NCBI GenBank assembly: GCA_019232725.1
Contig: JAFANK010000208.1
Location: forward strand, 1 to 5,828
Direction of reading: 5' to 3'
Source of the DNA: Vulcanimicrobiota bacterium
Lineage (GTDB): Bacteria > Vulcanimicrobiota > Vulcanimicrobiia > Eremiobacterales > Eremiobacteraceae
Length of the DNA: 5,828 nucleotides
Shown: positions 1 through 5,315 of the stretch, in pieces
How positions within the stretch are numbered: the first letter of the stretch is position 1
Layout: every line of letters starts with the position of its first letter
Position numbers and translations under genes: made by a program
Notes under the pieces: model-generated
The model's input: the letters and a program-made list of their open reading frames with translations, nothing else
What the model was told of the DNA's origin: nothing
The model's database searches: none

Positions 1-1
1 G

Positions 2-520
2 GGCCGCATGCTGTTCCGCCTGATCTGCCGCCGGCTGGGATTCGATCCAGTGCTGGTCGAGAGCGACGATCCGTTCGCACGCTATCAAGTGGATGGGTCC
101 CCGTGCCTGCTCATCGGCGACAAAGCGATCGATGCGACCCAACAGGCGCCGCTCGCAAGCGTCCACGATCTCGGCCAGCGCTGGTTCGAGCTGACGGGCA
201 ACGGCATGGTGTACGCGGTGTGGGCCGCGCGCCGCGACTATGCGATCGCCGCGCCGGACAACGTGCGTGCGGTCTCGGCGAGTCTGCGCATGGCGTTGCG
301 CTGGGGACTGGAGAACATGGCGACCGTCATCGCGCGGGCACAGTCCGCGCGCTATCGCCCGACCGGATTCTACGAGATGTATTATCGCGCGTTGCGTTTT
401 GAGCTCGATGGCGAGGCGCGTACAGCACTTGCCCGGTTCTTCGAGACGGCATACGCGAACGACATGATCCCCGCCGTGCCTCGCCTACAGTTCTTCGAGG
501 AAGTGCCGCTGCATGTCTGA
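2..520 (+). CDS. mqnA: Chorismate dehydratase MqnA, 3' part (5' end outside window)
   Basis: MqnA converts chorismate to 3-enolpyruvylbenzoate (3-[(1-carboxyvinyl)oxy]benzoate), the first step of the cytoplasmic futalosine route to menaquinone. The reading frame is open to the window edge. The first ATG (base 8) would give only 170 aa, against roughly 270-290 for the family, so I read this as a gene cut by the window rather than a short protein. Numbering from that ATG, family-like segments are LLIGDKA (34-40), HDLGQRWFELTG (53-64) and VYAVWAA (68-74), matching the typical MqnA pattern of an 'LLIGD' strand followed by 'DLGxxWxxxTGxPFVFAVW'. Here GNGMVYAVW replaces the usual GLPFVFAVW, a mild divergence. 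The C-terminal helices (about 120-165) look complete. The stop overlaps the mqnC start by 8 nt, and that pairing strongly supports the call. MqnD belongs to the same periplasmic-binding-protein-like fold and is the main alternative, but the motifs fit MqnA better. Confidence 0.87.
   Translation, partial: GRMLFRLICRRLGFDPVLVESDDPFARYQVDGSPCLLIGDKAIDATQQAPLASVHDLGQRWFELTGNGMVYAVWAARRDYAIAAPDNVRAVSASLRMALRWGLENMATVIARAQSARYRPTGFYEMYYRALRFELDGEARTALARFFETAYANDMIPAVPRLQFFEEVPLHV
497..503 (+). promoter_or_regulatory. Ribosome binding site of mqnC
   Basis: The sequence GAGGAAG lies inside the end of mqnA, 9 nt before the ATG at 513. It is a good purine-rich Shine-Dalgarno match at normal spacing and fixes the mqnC start, which in turn makes the 8-nt overlap with mqnA real rather than an artefact of start choice. 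Confidence 0.7.
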
Positions 521-1598
521 CGTCGCCCGACTGCTCGAGCGATCCGTGGCGGGCAAGCGCCTGACTCCCGCCGAGGGACTGCTGCTGTACCGTGAAGCGC
601 CGTTGCACGAGCTAGGTGCCGCCGCACACGAGCGACGCACACAGCTGCACCCGGGGCGCGAGGTCAGCTACGTTATCGACACGACGATCAATTACACGAA
701 CATCTGCGACGTGCACTGCTCCTTTTGCGCATTTTTCCGTCCCGAAGGTCACGCTGAAGGCTACACGATGTCGCATGATGAGGTGCTGCAGCGCGTCGCG
801 TTCGCAGCCGAGCGTGGCGCGACGCAGATCATGATCCAAGGCGGCGTCAACCCACAGCTCCCGATTAGCTACTACACGCAGCTCTTCGAGAAGGTCACGG
901 CGGCGTTCCCTGAGGTGGACATCCACTCGCTGTCGACGAGCGAGATCTGCGGGATTGCCAAGCGAGAACAGATGTCCGTCGAGGATGTGCTGTCAACGCT
1001 GCGGGCAACGGGCTTGAAATCATTGCCCGGCGCCGGAGCGGAGATCCTCGTCGAGCGCGTACGCAAACGCATCTCTGCACGCAAGATCGACGACGACCGT
1101 TGGCTTGAGGTCATGCGGACGGCACAGCGGCTCGGGATGCCGACGACGGCCACTATGATGTTCGGCTCAGTGGAAACGGATACAGAGCGCATCACCCATC
1201 TGGACGTGCTCCGAGAGCTCCAGGATGAGATGCACGGATTTTCGGCGTTCATCCCATGGTACTACGTGCCCCACAAGACGCCGCTGCGCGGGCGCGAGGC
1301 GACCGGCATCGAGTATCTGCGCGTGATCGCGATCAGCAGGCTGTATCTCGACAATTTCGCGCACATCCAAGCGTCGTGGTTGACGCCCGGATTGAAGCTC
1401 GGACAGCTCGCGCTGCTCTTCGGCGCGGACGATATGGGCGGCACGATCCTTGAAGAGCGCGTGGTGACCTTGGCCGGCAGCACAAACGTTGCCAGCCGGA
1501 AGGATCTGGAGCGAGCTATTCGTCAAGCCGGGTACGTTCCGGCAGTGCGCGACACGTACTTCAACCGCCGCGACTACCCACTCGCCACCCCCGCCTAG
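513..1598 (+). CDS. mqnC: Cyclic dehypoxanthinyl futalosine synthase MqnC (radical SAM)
   Basis: MqnC is a radical S-adenosylmethionine enzyme that cyclises dehypoxanthine futalosine to the cyclic product in menaquinone synthesis. The 361-aa length is normal for the family. The [4Fe-4S] motif CX3CX2C is at Cys65, Cys69 and Cys72, preceded by the characteristic NYTNIC (60-65) and followed by AFFRPEGHAEGY (73-84). Further family segments are QGGVNP (109-114), the SAM-region strand LPGAGAEIL (171-179, more often LPGGGAEIL), TTATMMFG (211-218), FIPWYY (246-251) and GADDMGGTILEE (304-315). MqnE, the sister radical SAM enzyme of this pathway, usually has a 'CVYDCxFCxF' context and a different C-terminal region, so MqnC is the better call. 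The start is supported by the GAGGAAG upstream and by the overlap with mqnA, which implies coupled translation. The other pathway genes (mqnE, mqnB, mqnD) are not in this window. Confidence 0.95.
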   Translation: MSDVARLLERSVAGKRLTPAEGLLLYREAPLHELGAAAHERRTQLHPGREVSYVIDTTINYTNICDVHCSFCAFFRPEGHAEGYTMSHDEVLQRVAFAAERGATQIMIQGGVNPQLPISYYTQLFEKVTAAFPEVDIHSLSTSEICGIAKREQMSVEDVLSTLRATGLKSLPGAGAEILVERVRKRISARKIDDDRWLEVMRTAQRLGMPTTATMMFGSVETDTERITHLDVLRELQDEMHGFSAFIPWYYVPHKTPLRGREATGIEYLRVIAISRLYLDNFAHIQASWLTPGLKLGQLALLFGADDMGGTILEERVVTLAGSTNVASRKDLERAIRQAGYVPAVRDTYFNRRDYPLATPA

Positions 1599-1611
1599 CT
1601 CTCAAATGTAG

Positions 1612-1633
1612 GGGCGGCACTTTAGTGCCGCCC
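1612..1633. terminator. Perfect stem-loop between convergent genes, likely bidirectional terminator
   Basis: GGGCGGCAC (1612-1620), loop TTTA (1621-1624) and GTGCCGCCC (1625-1633) form a perfect 9-bp GC-rich stem with a tetraloop. It sits 13 nt after the mqnC stop and 7 nt from the stop of the convergent minus-strand gene. On the plus strand it is followed by a T-rich but interrupted tail (1634-1647), compatible with intrinsic termination of the mqn unit. On the minus strand the tail is poorer (CTACATTTGAG), so termination in that direction is less certain. The preceding TGTAGGGGCGG context resembles a palindrome type dispersed in many bacterial genomes (see findings). Confidence 0.8.
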
Positions 1634-1640
1634 ATTATCT

Positions 1641-2237
1641 TTATCTTGAAACCAGCCGGAAAAATTCGAGCAGGCTATCCAGGGGTGGCGGCAGCGGTGA
1701 GCCTTGGAGGATGGCCGTGAAGAACCCATCGCGGACGGCGTCGGGGGCGAAGGCTGCAAGCCGGCGCACGAATTCCTTGAGGTTCAGCTCGGTCGAGTAG
1801 GTGGCCGCATCGCCGAGCGCTTTGCGGAAATTGAATGACGACGCGTTCAGGTACCAAAGCTCCGGTAACTTGTCGACGCGCAGGGCGATCGCGTAATAGA
1901 GTTCTTCGCTAGTCACTTCCGTGCCACCGCGTTGGCTCGGGTCGAGCGCCGACCGTGGCAGCTGACCCGTAGCTTGCAAAGCAGTGGAACTTAAGGCTGC
2001 CCCTTGCGAACGCGGCGACACTCGTCGCACGGAGACGTGCCTGATACGCGCGCCGTATAGCGCCTGCAGCTGCTCGACCGGAACGAGCCGTTCGTTGCCG
2101 CCGTCGGCGAGCTGCACGCGCAGCCGCCGCTCCGGCGATTCGAAGACGAGCGTGCCGATGCGCGCGTTGGGGGGCATCGCCACGCCGAATTCCTCTTCCG
2201 CAGTCGGGCTCAAGTCTGAGGCGTGCTGCTCGTCCAT
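1641..2237 (-). CDS. Unrecognised 198-aa protein, last gene of the mnmA operon
   Basis: I do not recognise this protein. It has no signal peptide, no membrane segment and no cysteine. Three parts can be seen. Residues about 24-73 look like a small beta-rich unit, with alternating strands around RIGTLVFES, RRLRVQLAD, NERLVPVEQL and IRHVSVRRV. Residues about 74-107 form a Ser/Gln/Gly/Pro-rich linker. Residues about 108-198 form a helical unit beginning EELYYAIALRVDKLPELWYL and rich in aromatic residues (Tyr114, Tyr115, Trp128, Tyr129, Phe135, Phe137). This would suit a cytoplasmic two-domain binding protein, but that is inference. The ATG lies 5 nt after the lipoprotein stop, with only a weak purine-rich stretch before it, so translation probably depends on coupling to the upstream gene. 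GC-rich codon use is like the neighbours, and the gene ends against the shared terminator. Confidence 0.8.
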   Translation of the reverse strand: MDEQHASDLSPTAEEEFGVAMPPNARIGTLVFESPERRLRVQLADGGNERLVPVEQLQALYGARIRHVSVRRVSPRSQGAALSSTALQATGQLPRSALDPSQRGGTEVTSEELYYAIALRVDKLPELWYLNASSFNFRKALGDAATYSTELNLKEFVRRLAAFAPDAVRDGFFTAILQGSPLPPPLDSLLEFFRLVSR

Positions 2238-2242
2238 CTTCG

Positions 2243-2878
2243 TTACCGTTTGCCCTGCCAGTCATCAGAAGTGAAATTGTCCACGTGCACGTCGGGATAT
2301 AGCCCATCGACTCGGGCCTTGGTGAACGCGTCGAGCAGCGCAAGACCAGCATCGTTGGCGTACGTGACTTGCGCGACGTTGAAGGGCGCCATCGCATCGT
2401 TGGCGTTCGTGGCGGTGAATTCGATCATCACGTGATCGGTCGTGTCATACAGGTCCTTGGTGCGCGTGTCCCCGCTCTTTTCGATCGCGTCATAACTCTC
2501 ACGGTGGCCAGTGCGGTGACGTGGGTGCGCTGCGAGCGCCGCACGCACATCATCTTCCGACATACCAAGCGTCACGCCAAACGGTCCGCGAAACTGCGGA
2601 TCGTCGTTGACCGAAACCGCGACGACATTGCCGTCACGCAGCAGCACTTGGCCGAACGGATAGGTCATGACCTGCGCCTGGACTCCTGGGAGCGAGAAAG
2701 GTCCCTCATCGTGCGGCTTGCCGAGCAAGTCAATGACGCGCGCACGTGTGATGCCCGGCACGACGTCGGGCCGGTAGCCGTTGGTCACCGCCGCTTGATG
2801 CCCACACGACGCGATCAGTAAGGGCATCGTCAACGCGAGCGCCGTGACCGCTTGCCGGCAGCGGGTCCAGGCCCTCAT
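2243..2878 (-). CDS. Putative lipoprotein with two BamE/SmpA-like halves
   Basis: This is a 211-aa exported protein. The N-terminus has Arg at 2, 6 and 8, a hydrophobic stretch (10-22) and a lipobox IASC with the acylated Cys at 25. Gly, not Asp, follows the Cys, so nothing argues for inner-membrane retention. The mature part seems to hold two related halves: 39-91 (GITRARVIDLLGKP, then a strand pair ending FGQVLLRDGNVVAVSV) and 102-176 (VTLGMSEDDVRAALAAHPR, then strands HVMIEFTATNAND and NVAQVTYAND). The pattern 'Gxxxxxvxxxl G/P' followed by strands and a 'dGxvxxv' hairpin recalls the SmpA/OmlA (BamE) fold, which is common in lipoproteins, but the match is by pattern only. Its ATG overlaps the stop of the thioredoxin-like gene (ATGA), with a weak AGG 9 nt upstream, so translation is probably coupled. 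Function is unknown; an envelope-associated role is inferred from the lipobox and the neighbour. Confidence 0.82.
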   Translation of the reverse strand: MRAWTRCRQAVTALALTMPLLIASCGHQAAVTNGYRPDVVPGITRARVIDLLGKPHDEGPFSLPGVQAQVMTYPFGQVLLRDGNVVAVSVNDDPQFRGPFGVTLGMSEDDVRAALAAHPRHRTGHRESYDAIEKSGDTRTKDLYDTTDHVMIEFTATNANDAMAPFNVAQVTYANDAGLALLDAFTKARVDGLYPDVHVDNFTSDDWQGKR

Positions 2879-3996
2879 TTGTCAGCGCCTACTTCACACG
2901 ATTCAAAGTCGAACGTGTACACCCCAAGCCCATACTCGACGGGCCGCAGCGTGAGGTCGTGATGTCCGAAGTGACGGTTCATCACGAGCTCGTAAGCCCG
3001 CGGTGCATCGACGGTCACAAAAGCGCGTCCGTCAGCGTCGTACCGCACGTCGCTGCCGGCATCTTGCTGCGCAAGCGGTTTCCCATCTTGTTCTACATAT
3101 ACAGTAATCGGCTTCCCCGCTTCTGGTTTCAACACGGAAACGACCTCGAGAGCGTGATAGCGCAGATCGATGTGATCGCTCGCGGCCGCATCCGTGCGGG
3201 CATGCACCATCGCCTGTTCGGCGTTGAACCACGGGCCCTGCAAATACACGAACCCATCAAAGTGGTTGTGCCCGCTGTCGTGATAGTTCACCACATCGCC
3301 GCGGTGATATCCCTCGCGGTTGCCAAGCGCAGCATCGGGCGAGCGCCAGAGGCCGACATAGACCTCAGGCGTTTGTGGATAGCATACCGCACCCGCTTTT
3401 GTGTAGCTGTCAACAGCCAGCAGCGCCATCGGTTTTGGTAGTTGCGCACTCGGATGCTGTGCTTTGATGAGGCTCTGGATTTTTGCTTCGGTTGCCGGAT
3501 AGTCGCCTTCGCCCACGTGATCGAGCACAACGCGCCCGTCCGCATCGGCGAGGAATTCATGCGGCCAGAACGCATTATGATAGCGTTGCCAGATCGCGGC
3601 TTGCCCATCGAGCACGACGGGCCAGGTGATGTCAAGACGCTTCACGGCCGCCGCCACATTGGCTTGCTCACCGGAGAACGCGAACTCAGGTGTATGCACG
3701 CCGATGACCACGAATCCATACTGCTTGTAACGATCATACCAGGTCCGGACATAGGGTAGCTCTTTGAGACAGTTGATACAGGTGTATTCCCAAAAATCGA
3801 CCAGGACGATCTTGCCTCGCAGGCTCTGGGGCGTCAGCGGGTCGGAATTGATCCAGCCGGTGTTGCCGTCAAAAGGCAAAATAGTTGGGACGCTTGCCGT
3901 TGCCGCAGCGACGAGGCCTCCGCTTGCCATGATGCACGCCGAAAGAAGCGCGACGATGACGACCGGTAAACGAAAGCCAACGCTCGCCGCGCTCAC
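2875..3996 (-). CDS. Secreted thioredoxin-fold protein, DipZ C-terminal type
   Basis: This 373-aa extracytoplasmic thiol-disulfide protein has a hydrophobic N-terminus (10-33) that can serve as signal peptide or anchor, with a plausible cleavage near AAATAS (30-35). A thioredoxin/TlpA-like domain spans about 38-180: strand KIVLVDFW (62-69), active site WEYTCINC with Cys73 and Cys76, GFVVIGVHTPEF (94-105), and the Pro145 region (FWPHEFLADADG). Residues about 190-373 form a beta-rich domain. This layout and the WEYTCINC site match the C-terminal part of mycobacterial DipZ, where a thioredoxin fold is joined to a carbohydrate-binding-module-like domain. The CcdA-like membrane domain of full DipZ is absent, so the electron donor is not visible here. 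Cys205 and Cys367 lie in the second domain and could form a structural disulfide. LSAC (18-21) resembles a lipobox, but the hydrophobic residues after it make lipidation doubtful. The start is GTG, overlapping the mnmA stop by 4 nt (GTGA), with no clear ribosome binding site. Confidence 0.85.
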   Translation of the reverse strand: MSAASVGFRLPVVIVALLSACIMASGGLVAAATASVPTILPFDGNTGWINSDPLTPQSLRGKIVLVDFWEYTCINCLKELPYVRTWYDRYKQYGFVVIGVHTPEFAFSGEQANVAAAVKRLDITWPVVLDGQAAIWQRYHNAFWPHEFLADADGRVVLDHVGEGDYPATEAKIQSLIKAQHPSAQLPKPMALLAVDSYTKAGAVCYPQTPEVYVGLWRSPDAALGNREGYHRGDVVNYHDSGHNHFDGFVYLQGPWFNAEQAMVHARTDAAASDHIDLRYHALEVVSVLKPEAGKPITVYVEQDGKPLAQQDAGSDVRYDADGRAFVTVDAPRAYELVMNRHFGHHDLTLRPVEYGLGVYTFDFESCEVGADK

Positions 3997-5135
3997 GGCT
4001 CGATGACGCCCGATGCCAGCACTTCGTCGTCTGTCTCGTCGTACAGCACGAGGAGCTGGCCTGGCGCAAGCGTGGGCACCGGTTCATCAAAATCAACGAT
4101 GAGTGCGTCGCCGTCGAGCCGCGCCGTCGCAGAAATACCGCGGCTGCGATAACGGCACACGGCCAAACCCCGCGCTGTGCCGGTGCGGAAGTGCTCAGGC
4201 CGCAACACGTTCGCCTGCGAACACACGGCGCTGTGGCGGCGCAGATCCTCGCGGCGGCCGATGATCACCGCGTTCGACATGCGATCCGTTCGCACGACGT
4301 ACCACGGGCCATCGGCTAGCGTATCAGGCAAACCGCGACGTTGGCCGACGGTGTAGCCCACCAAGCCATCATGCTCGCCGATGATGTCGCCGTCAAGCGT
4401 GATGACAGGCCCCGGGCGCCCGCTTTCGGGATGGCGCTCCACGATGAATGAACGGTAGTCACCGTCCACAAAACACAGGTCGACGGAATCGGGTTTCTCT
4501 GCGACATCCAGACCAAGCGCTCGCGCCATCGCCCGGGTTTCATCTTTGGTGTGCTCGCCAAGCGGCATGACTAGCGCGCCGAGCTGTGCTGGTCGCAGGC
4601 CGGCCAGCATGTACGACTGATCCTTCGTGCGATCGACCGCCCGTCGCAAGTGCGGGCCGCTGCCATTGCACTCGACACGCGCGTAGTGCCCAGTGACGAG
4701 CGTCACAGCGCCGAGCGCTCTCGCAAAGTCGAGGAGCACGCCGAACTTGACGAGGTTGTTGCAAGCCACACACGGATTGGGCGTACGCCCTGCCAGGTAC
4801 TCGCGGCAGAAATAGTCCACGACGGCGCGGCTGAACGCCGCCTCGAAGTTGACGATATAATGAGGTATACCGGCCACGGCGGCGGCATTTTTCGCATCTT
4901 CGTACGCGGTCGGACCGCAGCATTGGCGGACCTTCTCGCTCAAGCGCCCGGAGCCTGGACTCCATAGCCGCATGGTGACACCGACCGCTTCGACCCCCGC
5001 GCGAACGGCAAGCGCCGTTGCGACCGCGCTGTCGACGCCTCCGCTCATGGCGGCAAAACAGAGGCCGGCCGCGCCCGGCAGGCGAGCCACGGGGATGTGG
5101 AGCGTTTCGTTGTCGGTGATCACAAGCTGCTGCAT
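3993..5135 (-). CDS. mnmA: tRNA-specific 2-thiouridylase MnmA, CxxC variant
   Basis: MnmA adenylates and thiolates C2 of wobble uridine 34 in tRNAs for Lys, Glu and Gln, in the cytoplasm, taking sulfur from a desulfurase relay. Numbering from the ATG at 5135 (380 aa, slightly long for the family): PP-loop SGGVDS (31-36), CCG (72-74), TPNPCVACN (118-126), TGHYAR (148-153), KDQSYMLAGL (171-180), DSVDLCFV (216-223), GYTVGQRRGL (260-269), and C-terminal beta domains to the end (VRTDRMSNAVIIGRRED about 281-297, APGQLLVLYD near 357-366). Catalytic Cys is 125, and the second catalytic Cys is 221. Cys122 stands where E. coli-type enzymes have Asp. I prefer the ATG at 5135 to the TTG at 5186 because the TTG lacks a ribosome binding site and adds 17 unconserved residues; even so, 30 residues precede the PP-loop, against about 12 in E. 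coli. The stop overlaps the next gene by 4 nt. It heads a four-gene operon. Confidence 0.95.
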   Translation of the reverse strand: MQQLVITDNETLHIPVARLPGAAGLCFAAMSGGVDSAVATALAVRAGVEAVGVTMRLWSPGSGRLSEKVRQCCGPTAYEDAKNAAAVAGIPHYIVNFEAAFSRAVVDYFCREYLAGRTPNPCVACNNLVKFGVLLDFARALGAVTLVTGHYARVECNGSGPHLRRAVDRTKDQSYMLAGLRPAQLGALVMPLGEHTKDETRAMARALGLDVAEKPDSVDLCFVDGDYRSFIVERHPESGRPGPVITLDGDIIGEHDGLVGYTVGQRRGLPDTLADGPWYVVRTDRMSNAVIIGRREDLRRHSAVCSQANVLRPEHFRTGTARGLAVCRYRSRGISATARLDGDALIVDFDEPVPTLAPGQLLVLYDETDDEVLASGVIEP

Positions 5136-5136
5136 T

Positions 5137-5211
5137 TCACGCTGGGGCGAACAGTCCACCGAAGGACAAACCCCGAACGTTTCCAATTCTTGGGAACGGC
5201 GCCGCGTTCAT
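5137..5211 (-). CDS. Possible 24-aa ORF coupling into mnmA
   Basis: This is a candidate only. An ATG at 5211 overlaps the stop of the preceding 21-aa ORF (ATGA), and its own TGA lies a single base before the mnmA ATG (TGA-A-ATG). The peptide begins MNAAPFPRIGNVRG and ends GGLFAPA; it matches no family I know and is hydrophobic only near its end. It has no independent ribosome binding site. If translated, it would most likely serve to deliver ribosomes to mnmA, whose own start lacks a good Shine-Dalgarno. Chance is a real alternative because short open frames are common in GC-rich DNA. Confidence 0.3.
   Translation of the reverse strand: MNAAPFPRIGNVRGLSFGGLFAPA
5178..5198. repeat. Imperfect inverted repeat in the mnmA leader
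   Basis: On the plus strand, CGTTTCC (5178-5184) and GGGAACG (5192-5198) form 7-nt arms around AATTCTT. They pair with one G-T wobble in plus-strand RNA and one A-C mismatch in minus-strand RNA. This could be a protein-binding dyad in the divergent region, a weak hairpin, or chance. It overlaps the possible 24-aa ORF. Confidence 0.25.
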
Positions 5212-5273
5212 CCACGCTCTTCGAACACCGTTTCGTGCCCGTCGTGGCTTTTTGAACGCTGCCGCACCGCCAT
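5208..5273 (-). CDS. Possible 21-aa leader ORF upstream of mnmA
   Basis: This is a candidate small gene. The ATG at 5273 is preceded at 8-nt spacing by AAAGGAGA (5281-5288), the best ribosome binding site in the window, better than that of any of the full-length minus-strand genes. The peptide, MAVRQRSKSHDGHETVFEERG, is hydrophilic with no recognisable family. Its first residues superficially recall ribosomal protein L32 (MAVPKR...), but the rest does not fit. It is in the same frame as mnmA, separated from it by a TGA, and that TGA overlaps the next ATG. It could be a leader peptide controlling mnmA, or the start of an N-terminal extension of mnmA interrupted by a stop. Confidence 0.4.
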   Translation of the reverse strand: MAVRQRSKSHDGHETVFEERG

Positions 5274-5280
5274 CCCGAAG

Positions 5281-5288
5281 TCTCCTTT
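5281..5288 (-). promoter_or_regulatory. Strong Shine-Dalgarno ahead of the 21-aa ORF
   Basis: The minus strand reads AAAGGAGA, with GGAG 8 nt before the ATG at 5273. It is nearly the full anti-16S complement at ideal spacing, although no long gene starts there. It may be where ribosomes load for the mnmA operon. It lies 28 nt from the divergent ATG at 5316, in a GC-rich stretch where I cannot see a promoter for either direction. Confidence 0.5.
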
Positions 5289-5315
5289 GCCCCGCGCCGC
5301 CCGCGACCAGGCTTT

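Noticed and set aside
1909..2397. 162-aa minus-strand frame overlapping the lipoprotein and 198-aa genes
   Set aside because: Out-of-frame translation with long Arg/Ala runs; it spans the real gene junction and is best explained as a shadow.
2369..2821. 150-aa plus-strand open frame opposite the lipoprotein gene
   Set aside because: Arg/His/Val-rich translation without motifs, opposite a gene with a lipobox and coupled start; no ribosome binding site.
2959..3441. 160-aa plus-strand open frame opposite the thioredoxin-like gene
   Set aside because: It lies antisense to a recognised domain, has no family features and no plausible start context.
3931..3945. Lipobox LSAC in the thioredoxin-like protein as evidence for a lipoprotein
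   Set aside because: The residues after the Cys are hydrophobic (IMASGGLVAAA) and continue the membrane stretch, which suits a Sec signal or anchor better than a lipidated N-terminus.
5133..5186. TTG at 5186 as the mnmA start (397 aa)
   Set aside because: No Shine-Dalgarno at proper spacing, a rare start codon, and 17 added residues not expected in MnmA. The ATG at 5135 is preferred, although this is not proven.
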